A DNA stretch of 64,000 nt from contig JAQNBH010000013.1 in NCBI GenBank assembly GCA_028752905.1, positions 25,178,549 through 25,242,548 of the forward strand. The letters are read 5' to 3'. The stretch comes from Cladorhizidae sp. MBARI D1340-BT2 (lineage: Eukaryota > Porifera > Demospongiae > Poecilosclerida > Cladorhizidae). Positions within the stretch are counted from its first letter, which is position 1. The number at the start of each line of letters is the position of its first letter. The notes beneath the pieces were generated by a model. It searched no databases and was not told the origin of the DNA. It saw nothing but the letters and a program-made list of their open reading frames with translations. Positions 23,520 to 36,110 of the stretch are shown piece by piece. The position numbers and the translations under genes were made by a program.

Positions 23520-24983
23520 GACAAGCTGCAGTGAGCTGTGCATGGGATGTTCACACATTTATAGGTTTAAAAAAATTAATGGCTAACATGTGGTCAGCCA
23601 GTTTCATTTCGGCACTAGAAGTCACTAGACACCACTGCTAACCACTAATTGAACGCAACATTATACATCTGTAACCCAAAGACCTTTAAAATACATTGCA
23701 ACCTTATAAAATGAGAGCCACTTTTAAAGTCTCTGTTATACAACTAGCAAGCATTAATACATGTACATGCACCGGCGCTGATTCTATATAGATACACCCG
23801 TTTTGGGTTTCTCAGATAAAATATCAAGCTTTAAAACTTTCAGAAATTGAAGCTGTTAATCGGCGACAAATTTGTGCCCTTTTGACAGGCCGCCATGGGG
23901 ACATGAGAGAGCAGAATGCTTTAGCCAAGAAGAAAACAGAGCAAATCACATGATGTCATCAGTAAACAAAGGCGGAGTTGAAACATCACATTCAAGCATG
24001 AATTCGGCTTTCCAGATAGCCTATCAGTTCTCGTCTTCGGGACTGCCAAGTGGCATGCTGAGGATTACCCTGTGACATCACCTAGGCTGGGAATCTCAGT
24101 GTGCCACTTGGCACTACTGATGACGAAAGCCGAGAGGTCATCTCGAAAGCCGAGACAGTGGCGAATTAGTGCGTGGATATGATCAAAAGAACTTATCTCT
24201 TGATGGTAACTGTTCTTGGATTATGTTGAAGCCAGGTCGGGTTATTATAACAAATCCAGTATTAGTATATAGGAAATAAGTGCAAATACACATTCCCCTT
24301 CCCCACCCCCCCCCCCCCCCCCCCCCCCCCACCTCCACTTAACACTTCCTGGGGTTCTTCTTTGTACATGGAAGCAGCTAAGAAGCTACAGGTATGAGTT
24401 ATAGCTGAGATATGAGCTTTGGTTTGTGACGTCCACCATTTAGAAATAGGGACCAAAATACTGCTACTGCACTCCTATATAAAATTGATGCCTATTGGTA
24501 AGCCGATATCATAATATACATTTAAAATTTGTCACACATAAACATGTCATGTTATTTTGATTTTATTATTATTATTCTCAGCTGTAAAGGGTTAAAAACA
24601 CACACTGTACATACCTAGTTCTGTCGCAAGTTCTCCCAGGATTCCCGGGTCACTTGGGTTTATTCTGTGGGTGACTGACTATGCACCATGGATCCTGCAA
24701 TCCAAGCTAGGGCTAGTATTCTAGGGATGTGTCAAGGGAATGGGACTAGGTTGGGAGTGTTTCAGGGTGAGGGTTGGGAGTGTTTGAGGGGTTTGGGTAT
24801 TCTAGGGCTAGGGCTATCTCAACTAACTATCCCCGAGATAGAAACAGTTCTGGCACCAATGCTGTACTGTGTACTCAGTCTCATCCTCACCAAGGACACC
24901 TGGGGATAGGCCCGGGAAATCCCAGGCTGTCCGGTGGTGGCCGTGCAGGAAAGCACTCAAAAGATTGAGTAACGTGAACTCAC
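23520..24983. other. Non-genic DNA with an imperfect palindrome and a poly-C tract
   Basis: No gene is recognised. Between about 24003 and 24135, arms containing TCGGCTTTC...TGCCAAGTGGCA...CTGAG are repeated in inverse orientation, suggesting a decayed foldback element. A 25-base C run lies at 24306-24330. Plus-strand frames at 24688-24968 lack motifs. Confidence 0.45.
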
Positions 24984-25344
24984 ACACGGTTGAGAAGCAC
25001 ACGGCAACAGGTGTCCTCTTCCCTACCTCCAAGAACAGCCGTGCCTTAGAGTACTTCCAAATCTCACTGCTGGTGACTTCAAAGTAGCCAGATGCCCCTG
25101 ACAACAACAACAACAACAACATCTCAGTTTGAGATGGGAACTGTACTCTTCACTTTCTCTCGGTACCTGCTCCTTTAGCGTGTACGACTCTCTCTGGTAT
25201 CCTCTCATGGTCAAAATGGGATATCATCCAGGAACACAAAATCTTGAATAGGAACAGTGCCCCTCTCACCCTCTCACCCACTGTCATAGTAGTGCTCTTG
25301 TCATCTCTGGGGTGGCCATGGCTGGTTGTCAGAACATCGCTAAC
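24984..25344 (-). pseudogene. Catalase, two N-terminal exons (partial)
   Basis: On the minus strand, exon A runs from 25344 (after acceptor TTTGTAG) to 25167 (donor GTACCGAG). It encodes a segment ending ISHFDHERIPERVVHAKGAG, which contains the catalytic histidine in VVHAKGAG. Exon B runs from 25097 (acceptor TTGTCAG) to about 24984 (donor GTGAGT). It begins [20 protein letters not shown] and ends [10 protein letters not shown]. The codon split across the two exons joins in phase, which supports real splice sites. In exon A a one-base frame change separates MTVGERVRG and PIQDFVFLDD from ISHFDHERI, so this copy is likely broken. No further catalase exons are visible at lower coordinates. Catalase degrades hydrogen peroxide in peroxisomes. 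Whether this is a dead copy or a gene with distant exons cannot be settled here. Confidence 0.8.
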
Positions 25345-26087
25345 CTACAAAACGAGAACACAAGTGTCCTTGGAAAATGATACATGTCAATGTGGAGCCT
25401 TCAGTGAGGGGTTGGATGGAAACTTGGTATTACCTTGCATGACGTATCTATGTATCTATGCACTGTACATTCACTACCTTTGAAAAATATGAATGGGTCA
25501 CCCGCCTTTTAAGTAATGAGGTCTTGCATAATTTGTTCTAGTGAAGAAATCGCGAGTGGACTTCCAGAAATTAGAAGCTACTGCTGTTCAAGTGAGAATG
25601 AGCTGCACTGTTTAATAACTGATGGATCCCCTTTAGTTAGCAGAGTAAGCCAGCCAGGGAATAGGACCAAGGACAAGCTCCATGACCTCCAAAAGCACAT
25701 CCACCACAGGCCGTCATAGCAACTAAATTAATTTGCATTTGGCAGTTGAGAATGACTGCTAGGCAGACAGGAAACTGTCTACATGCCCTAGCTTTTTTCT
25801 TCTCTCGCCACTCAACGCCTAGCATTAATCCAACTAATCCCTTTTCTCTTGGAGAAGTCCACAGCTGACTCACACTTAATCTTTTCAGACAATCTCCCTA
25901 GTATGACACGTGGTTCATTAGTCCGTCGTCAGGCCTCAGGGGGGAAAAAAGTCGACTTTCCACTCTAACTTCCTGATTGTGGGCTTAAACATCCTCCGCA
26001 CATGCAGATTATCACAATTTTGTAAGATCTTGCATAGCTATCTGAATATTACAACTCAAGACGGTATGACTGCAACTACTCCAGATG
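25345..26087. other. Non-coding, nothing recognised
   Basis: Short open frames only (25516-25719 plus, 25637-25873 minus), with no motif recognised. Confidence 0.35.
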
Positions 26088-28903
26088 CAGGGCCGTATTT
26101 AGGGGGGGGAGCAATCCCCCCCCCCCCCCCCCCCTGATATATTTGACTACCAAATTCAGAGGCCCCCAAAAATTAGGTAGGCTTGGATGTCAAGAGTCAC
26201 ATAATGAGTATATGTATGATGTATATAATTAAAACATCACCTTCTTAATTCCAGCTGTCAGTGTGCTAGCAGTGCAAAGAATATATTTGCCATCTAGCTG
26301 CCAACAAGAATAATGTTAAATTGGGGAGCCCATCAATCTCATACATACTTGCAGCTGTCGTAAGTGCAAGTATTATTATTACAAGCACTATCAGTACAAT
26401 CAACCATTAATACATTTTGTAAGCTAGCCCTCCTGTTCCACATACCAACACTATTAGCTACCTTGGCCACTCCTATATCTTCCCATGCACATGACAAAAG
26501 GTCATAGTAGGTCACTGCTGGATATGGCTACTGAAGCTGAAGATCCTACTCCTCCAAAAGCCAAAAGACTGTGTCATCAAACTTCATTTTTTGGACCGTC
26601 AAGGTATTAATGCTCCATGCATGTGATTCATAGTGGTATATAGCTATATTAAATTAATGATGAAATGATTTAGGGAAAATGAAGACAACTCTCAAGTACA
26701 TGATGAAGAGGGTCGTGATGAAGAGGCTCATGATGAAGAGGCTCATGAAGAAGAGGCTCATGATGAAGAGGGTCATGATGAAGAGGCTTATGATGAAGAG
26801 GCTCATGTTGAGGGGGCTCATGGTGAATAGTCCCTTCATGATGATGATCTACCTGAAATGGATCTAGCAACTGCAAGTCCTATTGTCAAAGATTATTTTG
26901 ATCCCAATGATCCAGCACTTTATGCTAGAAAGCATTCCTTATTGGATGTCGATGACAAGCTAACACTCTTGAATTTTGTGTTTCCTGTCACTTCAGGAAG
27001 AAGATTTTGTCTAAGCTGGACAGTAAATAGGCCGTGGCTGCATTATAGCATATCAGCATATCAAATGATAGTGCCATGCCTGTGCTTTGCAAGTGTAGAC
27101 ACCAAATCCCCGTTTTCTTCCATGGGCTTTAATAAATGGAAGAAAGCCCTCGGTAAGAAGAGTAGCTTATTTGATAAGCACAAGTAGAGCATTTTCAGCA
27201 TGCTGCTAAAAATGCTAGGTATACTTCACCCCTAGTACAGAATACAATAATTTCCATATGCGAAGGCGCTATTTGTGAGAATATTTTATCGATGTTTTCA
27301 TCATACTGGAGTCTCATGGGTGATGAAACTGAAGACCTTTCAAATGTGGAACAGGTTAGTATCTGTGCAAGGTTTGTTAATATTGTGAAGTTTATGAAGA
27401 ATTCCTGGGGTTTACTAAAATTGCAAAGATGGATGCTCAAATGATTGCTGCTGCTTTGCTCTCTACATTTCAGCAATGGGGGTTGAACATATCTTTTCTA
27501 GTTGGTCAAGGGTATGATGGAGCCTCTGTAATGAGTTCAAGTAGAAATGGAGTACAGGCTGAAAAATATCCCCATGCCACATATGTTCATTGCCGTTCAC
27601 ATGTTTTGAATCTTGCCATTTGCAGAAGTTGTACGGGTGTGCCATCTATCCGTAACCTTTTTGATGATATTCAAAAGTTGACATGGTTTTGGTCTAGTAG
27701 TGCCAAGCGTAAACTCTTATAGCCCAATATGTCACAGTCTTAGAGACCATGGGCAGAATCAAAGATAGTAGCAGAGGAGAACCTATAAGTGATGCTTGTT
27801 CATATATGCGGCTTCTAGAAGATAGCCAATTTGTTGTCACACTGGTTGTTACACAGGCAGTTCTTTGCTTCCTTAATTCAGTGACACTAGCTTTACAAGA
27901 TAAACAGTGTGATCTTGCAGAAGCCTATCTACAGGGATGTAAATACTGCAAAGAAATGCATTCAGGATGCCAGAAAAGATGACTGCTGGGAGAAAGTTTG
28001 GAGCAGAATTGAAATGCTAGCCTTGTCTATTAATTTAGCAATTATGAAACCACGAACTGCTACTGTTGAGTGCCATCGAGCCAATGCAGGACAAGTTAGC
28101 CAGACTCCTTCTGATTATTACAGAATCAATGTATATTACCCATTTATTGACCATGTGGTTGAGCAGTTAGAAACATTATTTTCCAATGAACAAAAGGAAA
28201 TTATTGCAGCTGAATCTCTGATACCACTATATTTATCCAGACTGAGAGTAGCAATAAAATTGATAGTATCACTTCTTATTATTGTCCTTGGAAGAGAAGA
28301 CCGACTTCCCTGTTGAAATGTAACTAAATGGAAAACGTTTTATGGATCTGTTTCACCTAAAAGGAGGCCAGCTGTGCTCTCTCTGAGTGTAATCCTCAGT
28401 CATTCCCCACAATTAATAAAATTTTAACAGTCTTTTTAACTATACCTGTGGGAAGTGTATCTAGTGAGAGATATTTTTCTGCTCTTCGTCGTCTAAAGCT
28501 TTGGACACGTTCTTCAATGAAAGAAGAGAAGTTGAGTGGATTAACAATGCTCTTGATTCATCGTGACACTGAATTTATTCCATCATCAGAGGATATTTAT
28601 GAAAGAAAGGCTAACTGGAGACAAGTCAGTGAAATAAAAATTAGATAACTCTGTCACATTCTGCAATTTTTAATAAGAACCGTGAACATTAAATATTGTT
28701 GTTGCATTTCTGTATGTTTTTGTTGAGGTGTTCTAATGTTGTAATATCATGTACTCCTTTTTAGCCTCGTATATATGCACTTCACAAAATAGAAGTATAG
28801 TTTTAGCTTCTGCATATTTGGCCAATGGTACGCAACCGCATCCCCAGTCAAATTTTCTTAGATAACCGCCCCCCCCAGTCAAATTTTCCTAGATACGGCC
28901 CTG
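26088..28903 (+). mobile_element. Second hAT element (CAGGGCCGTAT ends)
   Basis: The left end CAGGGCCGTATTTAGG (26088) and right end CCTAGATACGGCCCTG (to 28903) are inverted with one mismatch. Flanking octamers TCCAGATG and AGATATAT do not match, so the target duplication has decayed or the ends come from different copies. Near the right end, the subterminal sequence CCCCAGTCAAATTTTC is duplicated. Subterminal G/C runs (26102-26134) resemble those of the hAT at 50.0-53.0 kb. Confidence 0.85.
26524..28648 (+). pseudogene. hAT transposase (ZMYM1/DUF4371-type), broken
   Basis: The start ATG at 26524 opens MATEAEDPTPPKAKR. An acidic DEEAHDEEAHEEE-type repeat lies at about 26690-26825, where seven or so 15-base units encode it. 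The region leading into the catalytic core includes DYFDPNDPALYARKHS. The core contains WGLNISFLVGQGYDGASVM near 27478-27530 and ATYVHCRSHVLNLAI near 27578-27620, typical of hAT proteins related to ZMYM1 and THAP12. The hATC end carries SSERYFSALRRLKLWTRSSM and EEKLSGLTMLLIHRD (28452-28570). It is split over at least five frames. No zinc finger is obvious at the N-terminus. It lies between matching inverted ends. Confidence 0.85.
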
Positions 28904-30217
28904 AGATATATGACAAAAGTCTCGGGAGGACCGAGCCATAGTCAGTGCATCGCCACCCTTGCCCTCTCTACCGTCTTCACTCTTACTGCTAGGGTTGTCG
29001 AAGTCTCTGTCACGGGGTTAGAGAGCTATGGTTTAAAGTCTTACTGGGAGTTACTTCTCTGGTTTTGTATAGCAAACACGAGCAGGACTAGTGGGAGTGA
29101 AAGGTCAGTAGCATTTTAGTATTACCGCTAACATGTAGTTGCATGAATGACCTCTATAAGCAATGTAGTCTCTGTATATATAGGTAGTGGCTATAAAACT
29201 AGAGGATTGGCAGATTCTAGAATAGGATTATTGGAGCCTAAATGATGGTAAAACTCAAGCAAGCCTCATGACTAGTGCTTATCACATGTATAGCTTGTGT
29301 CATGTCCTTCACTCATTTGATTGTAAAAGCTAGGTGTATGCAAAACTATACCACTCTGTTTCTCCTGTTTACAATACTAATTGGGTAACCAGCAATATAT
29401 TTGTCATAATTCACTTATATATTGGGCAAAATTGGCCTGTTAGACTTTTTCTTCCAGATCTCCAAAGCATCTTCTTCATTAATTTTAGTTGTTTGTGCTG
29501 TATACTTTATGTGCACACTCTTCTTTTGGGGTTGGATGAGTCAGTGGAAGGCTTCATGGGGAGGTGGGGGCACTCCACCTAATGCCTGTAGCCAGGGGGT
29601 GGTTCAATCTGAACCCATTGAGTTGAAAATTGCCTTACTTCAATCACGTGTGCACACTACACTAGCAGTTGACCTCGTGCAAGTAAGCTATGCTGTGCTT
29701 GAGTGCATCATGTGTGGATAATGAAATAATGGGGAGAAAATCAGGTTATATCTAAACAATGAAGTTTGTCCCAAGGAAAGGGGATCAGCGGTTTCGGAGA
29801 AAATGTAGCTAAAATATTAGCTTGTCTACAATAATTATTAATGAATGATGCCATTATATCTCATCCCTCTGGTTGCCGAAGTGTCTGTTTCCTCTCTGCA
29901 CTGTCATCACAGTGGTTCTCGTCTTTGTAGTAATATTGAAGCGAGTGCCTTTTCCCCGTCATCAGCTCAATCTCTGACCTGGGTCTCGGTGAAGACTAAG
30001 ACTGGACGCTACTTGTATAAGAACTACACACGGATGGCTGCAGTGTTGACACTGGAGATTTGGTTTTGGCCAATTCTTGACTGTCAGGGTGTGTGTGTGA
30101 CAAGTGGGTGTGGTTCTGTGCCGTTTAAAAAAACACCCTCTTCTCAACAAGTTATGTACATATTTACCAAGATTTTGAGATTTAGGAGTTTTTTTTTATG
30201 GACATCCAAGCAAGGCT
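28904..30217. other. No assignable gene
   Basis: Frames at 28910-29119, 29334-29721 and 29845-30219 (+) show no family signature. Nothing else stands out. Confidence 0.4.
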
Positions 30218-30410
30218 AGGAGGACTCAGTGCTGTAGTGGAAATACATGCATGGCCATGAATTAGTGTTGTAGACGTTGTAGTGGAAATACATGCATGAC
30301 CAGGACTTAGTGTAGTGGAAATACATGCATGGCCAGGACTCAGTGTTGTAGTGGAAATACATGCATGGCCATGACTTAGTGTTGTAGTGGAGATACATGC
30401 ATGGCCAGTG
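30218..30410. repeat. Minisatellite (GTAGTGGAAATACATGCATGG)
   Basis: About five units of roughly 36-39 bases containing TAGTGGAAATACATGCATGG followed by CCAGGACTTAGTGTT. The antisense strand stays open through it only because of the repetition. Confidence 0.9.
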
Positions 30411-31489
30411 GCTCAGGTGCTCTATGAGATTAGCTAGCCAGCCATCTGGTGCCAGAGGCTCCATGCATGGTGTCTTACTCCCCGACTCAAAATAGGTGCT
30501 TTACTCATGTGAAGAATGAACCTTCCAAGCCTTTCCAAACATCCTTTAGCAGGGTTTCATCCAGGGGGAGGGTGGTTTCCCCACTCAGGATCTGTGGGGG
30601 TGATATCCCCCCCCCCCCCCCCCCCCCACTGATACCAAAGTTCAAATGCAAGTTGACTGTGTAGAACTTCTATTTTGCAGCCATGGACATTGACAGTCCA
30701 GGGTGAGATCTGCTTAATACTATTCCACTAGCCTGGGACAATGATCAAGGACTAGTAGTGAAGTGTTATTGTAAAGAAATGGTTGGTTATGCAGTAAGTT
30801 AACACCAACACAGTTAACACCAACACAGTAACAACAGTTATTGTTAACTCTATTTTTCAGTTCACCATAATGTAGCGGCATTTCTTCACTGTGATAGTGA
30901 TTTGTTAATTATAAATTACCTTCCAAATGCAATGTAAAACAAATTAGATAGCATATGGGCTACATATTGATTTGTATATGAATCAGGACCACAGCATAAA
31001 TTTTATAATAAAATCATGTTGTCAGACCCTTTTAATCAAGCCAGTACTAGCATAATTCCCCATTCACACACCCCCTCCCCCCCAAAAAAAAAGTAATGTG
31101 GGTGGCACTGACTCATCTATCTGCATGCTATTCCTGCTCCCCCCCCACCCTACCACACACACAACCCACAACCCCCTAAGAAATAATCAGTTATTGCCTC
31201 CACCAAGGAGGCTATGTTTTAACCCCTTTGTTAGTTTGTTTGTCTGTTTATCTGTCTGTTAGCAGGATTACAACAAAAAAATCGGACCCATTTTCATGAG
31301 ATTTTATGGACAGCTTAGGAATGGATCAGAGACCATCAATAAATTTAGGTGGTGATCCAGGTCCAATGTTGACGGCCATTTTGTTTGGGATGTACTTGCA
31401 CATTTCCTGTTAGCACATTTCCTGTTAGCAACTATAATTCACGAATTAAATTGTTGGGATTCGCTGGGTTTTATTTGTCTAGCTAGTAC
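30411..31489. other. Non-coding with C-rich runs
   Basis: A 21-base C run lies at 30607-30627 and shorter ones at about 31075-31150. A duplicated AACACCAACACAGTTAACACC occurs near 30810. No gene is recognised. Confidence 0.5.
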
Positions 31490-31720
31490 CATATATTCTC
31501 TATAAGGAACTGCATATTCTCTAGTAGGAACCATATAGGAACCGCATATTCTCTAATAGGAGCCATATATTCTTTCTTTTAATAAGGAACCGTATATTCT
31601 CTAATAAGGAACCATATATTCTCTAATAGGAACCATATATTCTCTAATAGGAACCGTATGTTCTTCCATACATTCTCTAATAGGAACCCTATATTCTCTA
31701 ATAGCAACCATATATTCTCG
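31490..31720. repeat. 21-bp minisatellite (CTCTAATAGGAACCATATATT)
   Basis: Eight to ten degenerate units of ATATTCTCTAATAGGAACC. Two inverted copies of the core (TTCCTAATAGAGGAAGGTTCC) reappear at about 32045-32085, so this may be the inner edge of a foldback structure. Confidence 0.85.
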
Positions 31721-32716
31721 AGAGTAGTTACAATTATTAGAGTAGTTACTATTAATTGCCGTTGTGAAGGAGTTAAGAACCTGTTAGGAGAACTTCTGAT
31801 CATTTAGGTGCCCGGTTGAGTAGCAGAGCTTGGAAAGCAGAATAGTTCAATGCCTGCTTGTTCCCAGAACATTCCCCCCCCCCCAGTTATTTTTTCCTCT
31901 GATTTTACCCCCTCATCTCCAGTTCTCAGTTTATAAACGTAATGAGCAATTATTTGGGCACGTCCCGCAGTTAGAATTGGAAGGGCTACAATTGGAAGCA
32001 TGGTTACTATTACCAATTGAGACTGAGACAATGGTACAGTTGGAGGGGAAGTTCCTAATAGAGGAAGGTTCCTATTAGAGGAAATATGGTACACACACTA
32101 TGTTTTTAAGCCCCACTGGCAGAATTACTCCCGATAATTTTAAAAAGTTTAAAAAACAATTTTAACTTAATAAGAAATCTTATGTTTGAAATTGAAAAGT
32201 GCAAGATGTGTTCTACACCATTCCAATTTTATCCACTCCAAGTGCGGACTGTTATTCTGCCATGGAGCTAAATTATACCTTGTGCATCTAAAATGCCCCA
32301 TTTATTGCCGACTTTAATGTAGCACTTTTTTGAGAAGTTTAAGTTTTGTGTTTTTCATGGACATCCTGGACTTATCCTGGATGCATGTATCCTGGATGCA
32401 AAAATTGTGACCTCCAATTAATAATTAAAGGTCCTGTTAATGGGTTGTGAAAAATTATTGTGCGAAACAATTCATTTAAAAAACTTTAGCTCTTTGAAAA
32501 ACAAGTTCTATGCAGTATACATGTTTAATGACAGAGTGTTTATATATATATATAATTATTTATACTAGCAGAGGTACCTGGTATATATACCAGTGAAAGG
32601 ATAAAATATCGAGTAGAGGAGGACAAAAGGCTTGTGTGTCTCACTGTCTGTCTGTTTTGTATATAAACTTGACAATTACCAGAAGAGATATCACATACTA
32701 TAAATTCTGAAACAGC
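31721..32716. other. Non-coding, nothing recognised
   Basis: AT-rich with stops in every frame. A short TA run lies at about 32540-32556. Confidence 0.4.
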
Positions 32717-33004
32717 ATGACCAGGAGATGGTTTTGGGATTTGGCTGGTGTTGAGGCTGGCAGTGTAGCCACCGAAGCTGAACACCATAAGAGAACCAAG
32801 TATAATGAGTTGGACTCTGTCTATCCTCTGGTCATTGAGACATCGGGAGTTTTCATCCCTGCAGCTGTAGCCTTTTTCACTGACCTTGGCAGACGGCTCA
32901 TGGACCAGTTGGAGGAGCCAAGGTCACAGTTTTTTCTGCTGCAGCATGTGGCCATCGAAGTTCAGCGGAGTAATGCAGTGACTGTTTTGGAGACTTTGCC
33001 TTAA
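32717..33004 (+). pseudogene. Probable 3' fragment of a retroelement polyprotein
   Basis: A 95-codon frame contains EAGSVATEAEHHKRTKYNEL, then FIPAAVAFFTDLGRRLMDQL and a final VAIEVQRSNAVTVLETLP. The spacing of A/E/H/K residues, the central aromatic block and the closing basic helix resemble the C-terminal domain found after reverse transcriptase in a class of invertebrate retroelement polyproteins. That domain is possibly nuclease-like. No RT domain precedes it here, so only the 3' end inserted or survived. The assignment is from pattern memory and is tentative. An alternative is a short host exon. Confidence 0.4.
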
Positions 33005-34070
33005 ATTGTTTCTTGCATTTGTTAGTTTATTTATTTATTTGTGTTTGGGTGTGTTTGGGTGTGTTACTTTTTCTGTTACTTCTATTGTAAAATTTATTTT
33101 TTAATTATAAAACAAATTACTCCGAAAGCTCCTGGAGGCCAACATTACCATCGGCAATCATTTTGTTTAGGCATTACCTACACATGCACTTTTATCATTC
33201 CCGGTAATAACTCTCAAATTGTGCGACGTGGTAGCAATACAATTTAACTACACTATCTATGCTAGAGTTGGCAACACATAAGCAGTTTACTATATAGCAA
33301 GCAGCTCTTTATTAGAAAAATATCTTAGTTGCTGAAATCACGAAATTGGCAGAAGGCAGGTTCATTGTCAATGGGTGTGAAAAAGTGAGTTTACCTCTAA
33401 TTACTTTAGCAATGGTTGATATCAGTTTTGACCAGCAAAAAGGAAGTGTACTTTTCTACATCTTTGTTGCAGTTACTTCTAGTACGTTAATAAAGGCTAT
33501 TCTCAAATGAAGCAATCAAGTTAAGGAGAGAAGCTTCCCAGATATTAAAATATAGGCCCTAGAAGCATCATCAGAGTCAACAGATGATTTGTAAGCTAAG
33601 CTTGCCAATGCAGAATTATAAACATAGGTAGTCAGTTCTCCTTGTTGGGAAGGAAAGTTAGTGGAGAGTCAAAAAAAAAATAGAAGTCGAAATTAGAGCG
33701 TGCAATTGTAAACACATAATGCCATGGCATCAAATGTAGCCATGCTATTGTAGCATCTTTATATATTCATGAAGTCATTTTCTGCATACTCCACCTAGAT
33801 TGCAAGTGTTTACTGGCTGTGTGAGCTTAATGATTATGCCTGAGCCTTATGATCTCCTTGTCCTTTATTTACAATTAGATTCTATAAAATACAACTTTGT
33901 AAAAACATAACCAAATGATTAAAATTCACCATGATTGTTTTCATATTAAGTCTAAACATTCCATGTTACTTGTAGATACCAACTCTCTGATTATAAACTT
34001 AATAGTATGCATATTACAGACTTGGCTTCACTAAAATTAATGTAAATGATACTAATTTTATTGTAATTAT
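33005..34070. other. Upstream flank of the TRIM-like gene
   Basis: AT-rich with no gene recognised. It ends with TTATTGTTTTAG at about 34067-34078, which reads as a splice acceptor for the first TRIM-like exon, so part of this stretch may be a leader intron. Confidence 0.4.
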
Positions 34071-35194
34071 TGTTTTAGATTTGCCGAATCATCCTTAAGA
34101 GATCCGTGGTGACACTGATTATGGAGGAGTGCCAAAAGGCATCATCACAGACAATGAAACACAGCAGCTCAGATTTCATTTGTGCTGTACACCAGAATAA
34201 ATCCCTGGAGTATTTCTGCCCACCCTGCGATAAGACGATTTGTGAGATGTGCTTTGTGAATAAACACCGTCTCCATGGAGAGGTGAAGAAAGCCACTGAA
34301 GTGCTGTTGGAACATGTGATGAAACTGAAAAATGCTATTCCAAACATAGAGAAAGTGATAAGCAATGGAGAGTCGATGCTTAATTGTTTGAAAAAAGAAT
34401 CAAGTGAGTTACAAATGGCTCTGAGCAATACTATCTCTGAAAGGCGGTCTTCTTTTGCCAATATTCATGAAATTCTTGAATGACGAAGAGAATATGATTG
34501 TCATAAAGATGGAAACCGAAACTGAGAAGAAGAGGAAACTACTACAAAAGTGCGTTGACACTATGACTGAAGCTGTGGAGCAAGTGGAGAAATCTAAGCT
34601 AGTCCTGGAAGATGCTATGGGACAACCAAGAATGCAAGTCTACTTCAGGAAGAGAAGCAGCTTCGCATTGAAATCGATGTGGGGATACAAAATTTGAATA
34701 AAGCAGTCTCTGAATCAAAATTAATACAGAATGAGTTTACTGATATAAATCCATTTGTCCCCAACAATAGCTTGGGATTTCTCTGCCTGGACCTCCAATA
34801 CAGCTCAAAGTCTCATTTTATAACGAACCGTCATCATTCAGCTGTATCCGACTCTCTGCACTGTCAACCTCCCAAGACAACATTGTCATGTTTAGATGGT
34901 TTGCATAGAAGTTCAGGAGTTTTGTCGAGGCGCCAAAGCTTTGAAACCCTCACTCCAGTATCCGTGATTGAAGCCAAGTGTCTGATTGGACCTACCAATG
35001 AGAAGACTGCCTATCCTAACAGTGTCTGCTGCTCGACTGAAGGAACATTATTTGTCACTGACTCACGGCACAATCTGTTCAGGATAATTATTACTTTTTT
35101 AAATTGAAGTTCATTTTAGTAAGATGTTTGTTAACAACAGTGATATCACATCCACCAAATAGCATCAAAACTTCAGGCAATTATGAACTTTCTA

Positions 35195-35275
35195 CTAAAA
35201 TGCTGTCTTACTTTGCCAATAGTCATTGATTCTGAATGATAAAAAGAAAGACAGTCGTGAAGATTGAAGCCGAGT
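35195..35275 (+). pseudogene. Relic third copy of the TRIM-like coiled-coil exon
   Basis: Inside the first large intron of the TRIM-like gene, GCTGTCTTACTTTGCCAAT followed by TTCTGAATGATAAAAAGAAA aligns with the coiled-coil exon at 34445-34520 and 44710-44800. Identity is roughly 70 percent by eye. It is too short and stop-containing to function. Confidence 0.55.
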
Positions 35276-35284
35276 TTTAAGAAC

Positions 35285-35915
35285 CCAGGCACTGGTGTTA
35301 CACACACTGAGGAGTTAATAACACTCAAGGACTTAACAGCATTCAGTCAAGGACTTATTAACACTAAGTCGAAGACTTATCAACACTTGGTCAGGGACTT
35401 AAGATTTAGTCAAGGACTTAACACTCAGTCAAGGGCAAGGACTTAACAACACTCAGTCAAGGACTTAACACTCGGTCAAGGACTTAACAATACTCAGTCG
35501 AAGACTTATTAACACTCGGTCAGGGACTTAAGATTTAGTTAAGGACTTAACAATGCTCAGTAAAGGACTTAACACTCAGTCAAGGACTTAACAACACTCA
35601 GTCGAAGACTTGTCAGCACTCGGTCAGGGACTTAAGATTTAGTCAAGGACTTAATAACACTCAGTCAAGCACAACACTCAGTCAAGCACAACACTCAGTC
35701 AAGGACTTAATAACACTCAGTCAAGCACAACACTCAGTCAAGCACAACACTCAGTCAAGGACTTAACAATACTCAGTCAAGGACTTAACAACACTCAGTC
35801 AAGGACTTAACAACACTAAGTCAATGACTTAACAACACTCAGTCAAGGACTTAACAACACTAAGTCAATGACTTAACAACACTAAGTCAAAGACTAACAA
35901 CACTCAGTCAAGTGT
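35285..35915. repeat. 22-bp minisatellite (CTCAGTCAAGGACTTAACAACA)
   Basis: About 25-30 degenerate units, many reduced to CACTCAGTCAAGCACAA. It lies within the intron between the first and second NHL-encoding exons. Confidence 0.95.
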
Positions 35916-36083
35916 TATTATTACAATTATTACAATTATTTTCAACATAATATTAATATTCATCACAATTTATAAAACGGAAAATGGAAATTCTGAAAAT
36001 CTATTATGGTTTTTCTTGGTTTCTTTCAGCAACATGTATTTGCATTTCATCCTAACACTCATCCACAAAGTTTTATGTTTGCT

Positions 36084-36110
36084 GGGGGGGGGGGGGGGGG
36101 GGGGGGGGGG
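36084..36110. repeat. 27-base poly-G tract in TRIM-like intron
   Basis: Uninterrupted G run in the same intron as the 22-bp minisatellite. Confidence 0.95.

Noticed and set aside
23007..23641. Cys/Val-rich and His/Thr-rich open frames over the TG array
   Set aside because: All are products of the TGTGTGCATG microsatellite, with open frames in several phases and both strands. Only the first ~75 codons of the 23007 frame are real (Mutator-like).
30540..31150. Possible hAT element ends (CAGGGTTTCATCCAGGGGG and later G/C-rich words)
   Set aside because: No matching inverted partner and no transposase in between; only C-rich resemblance.
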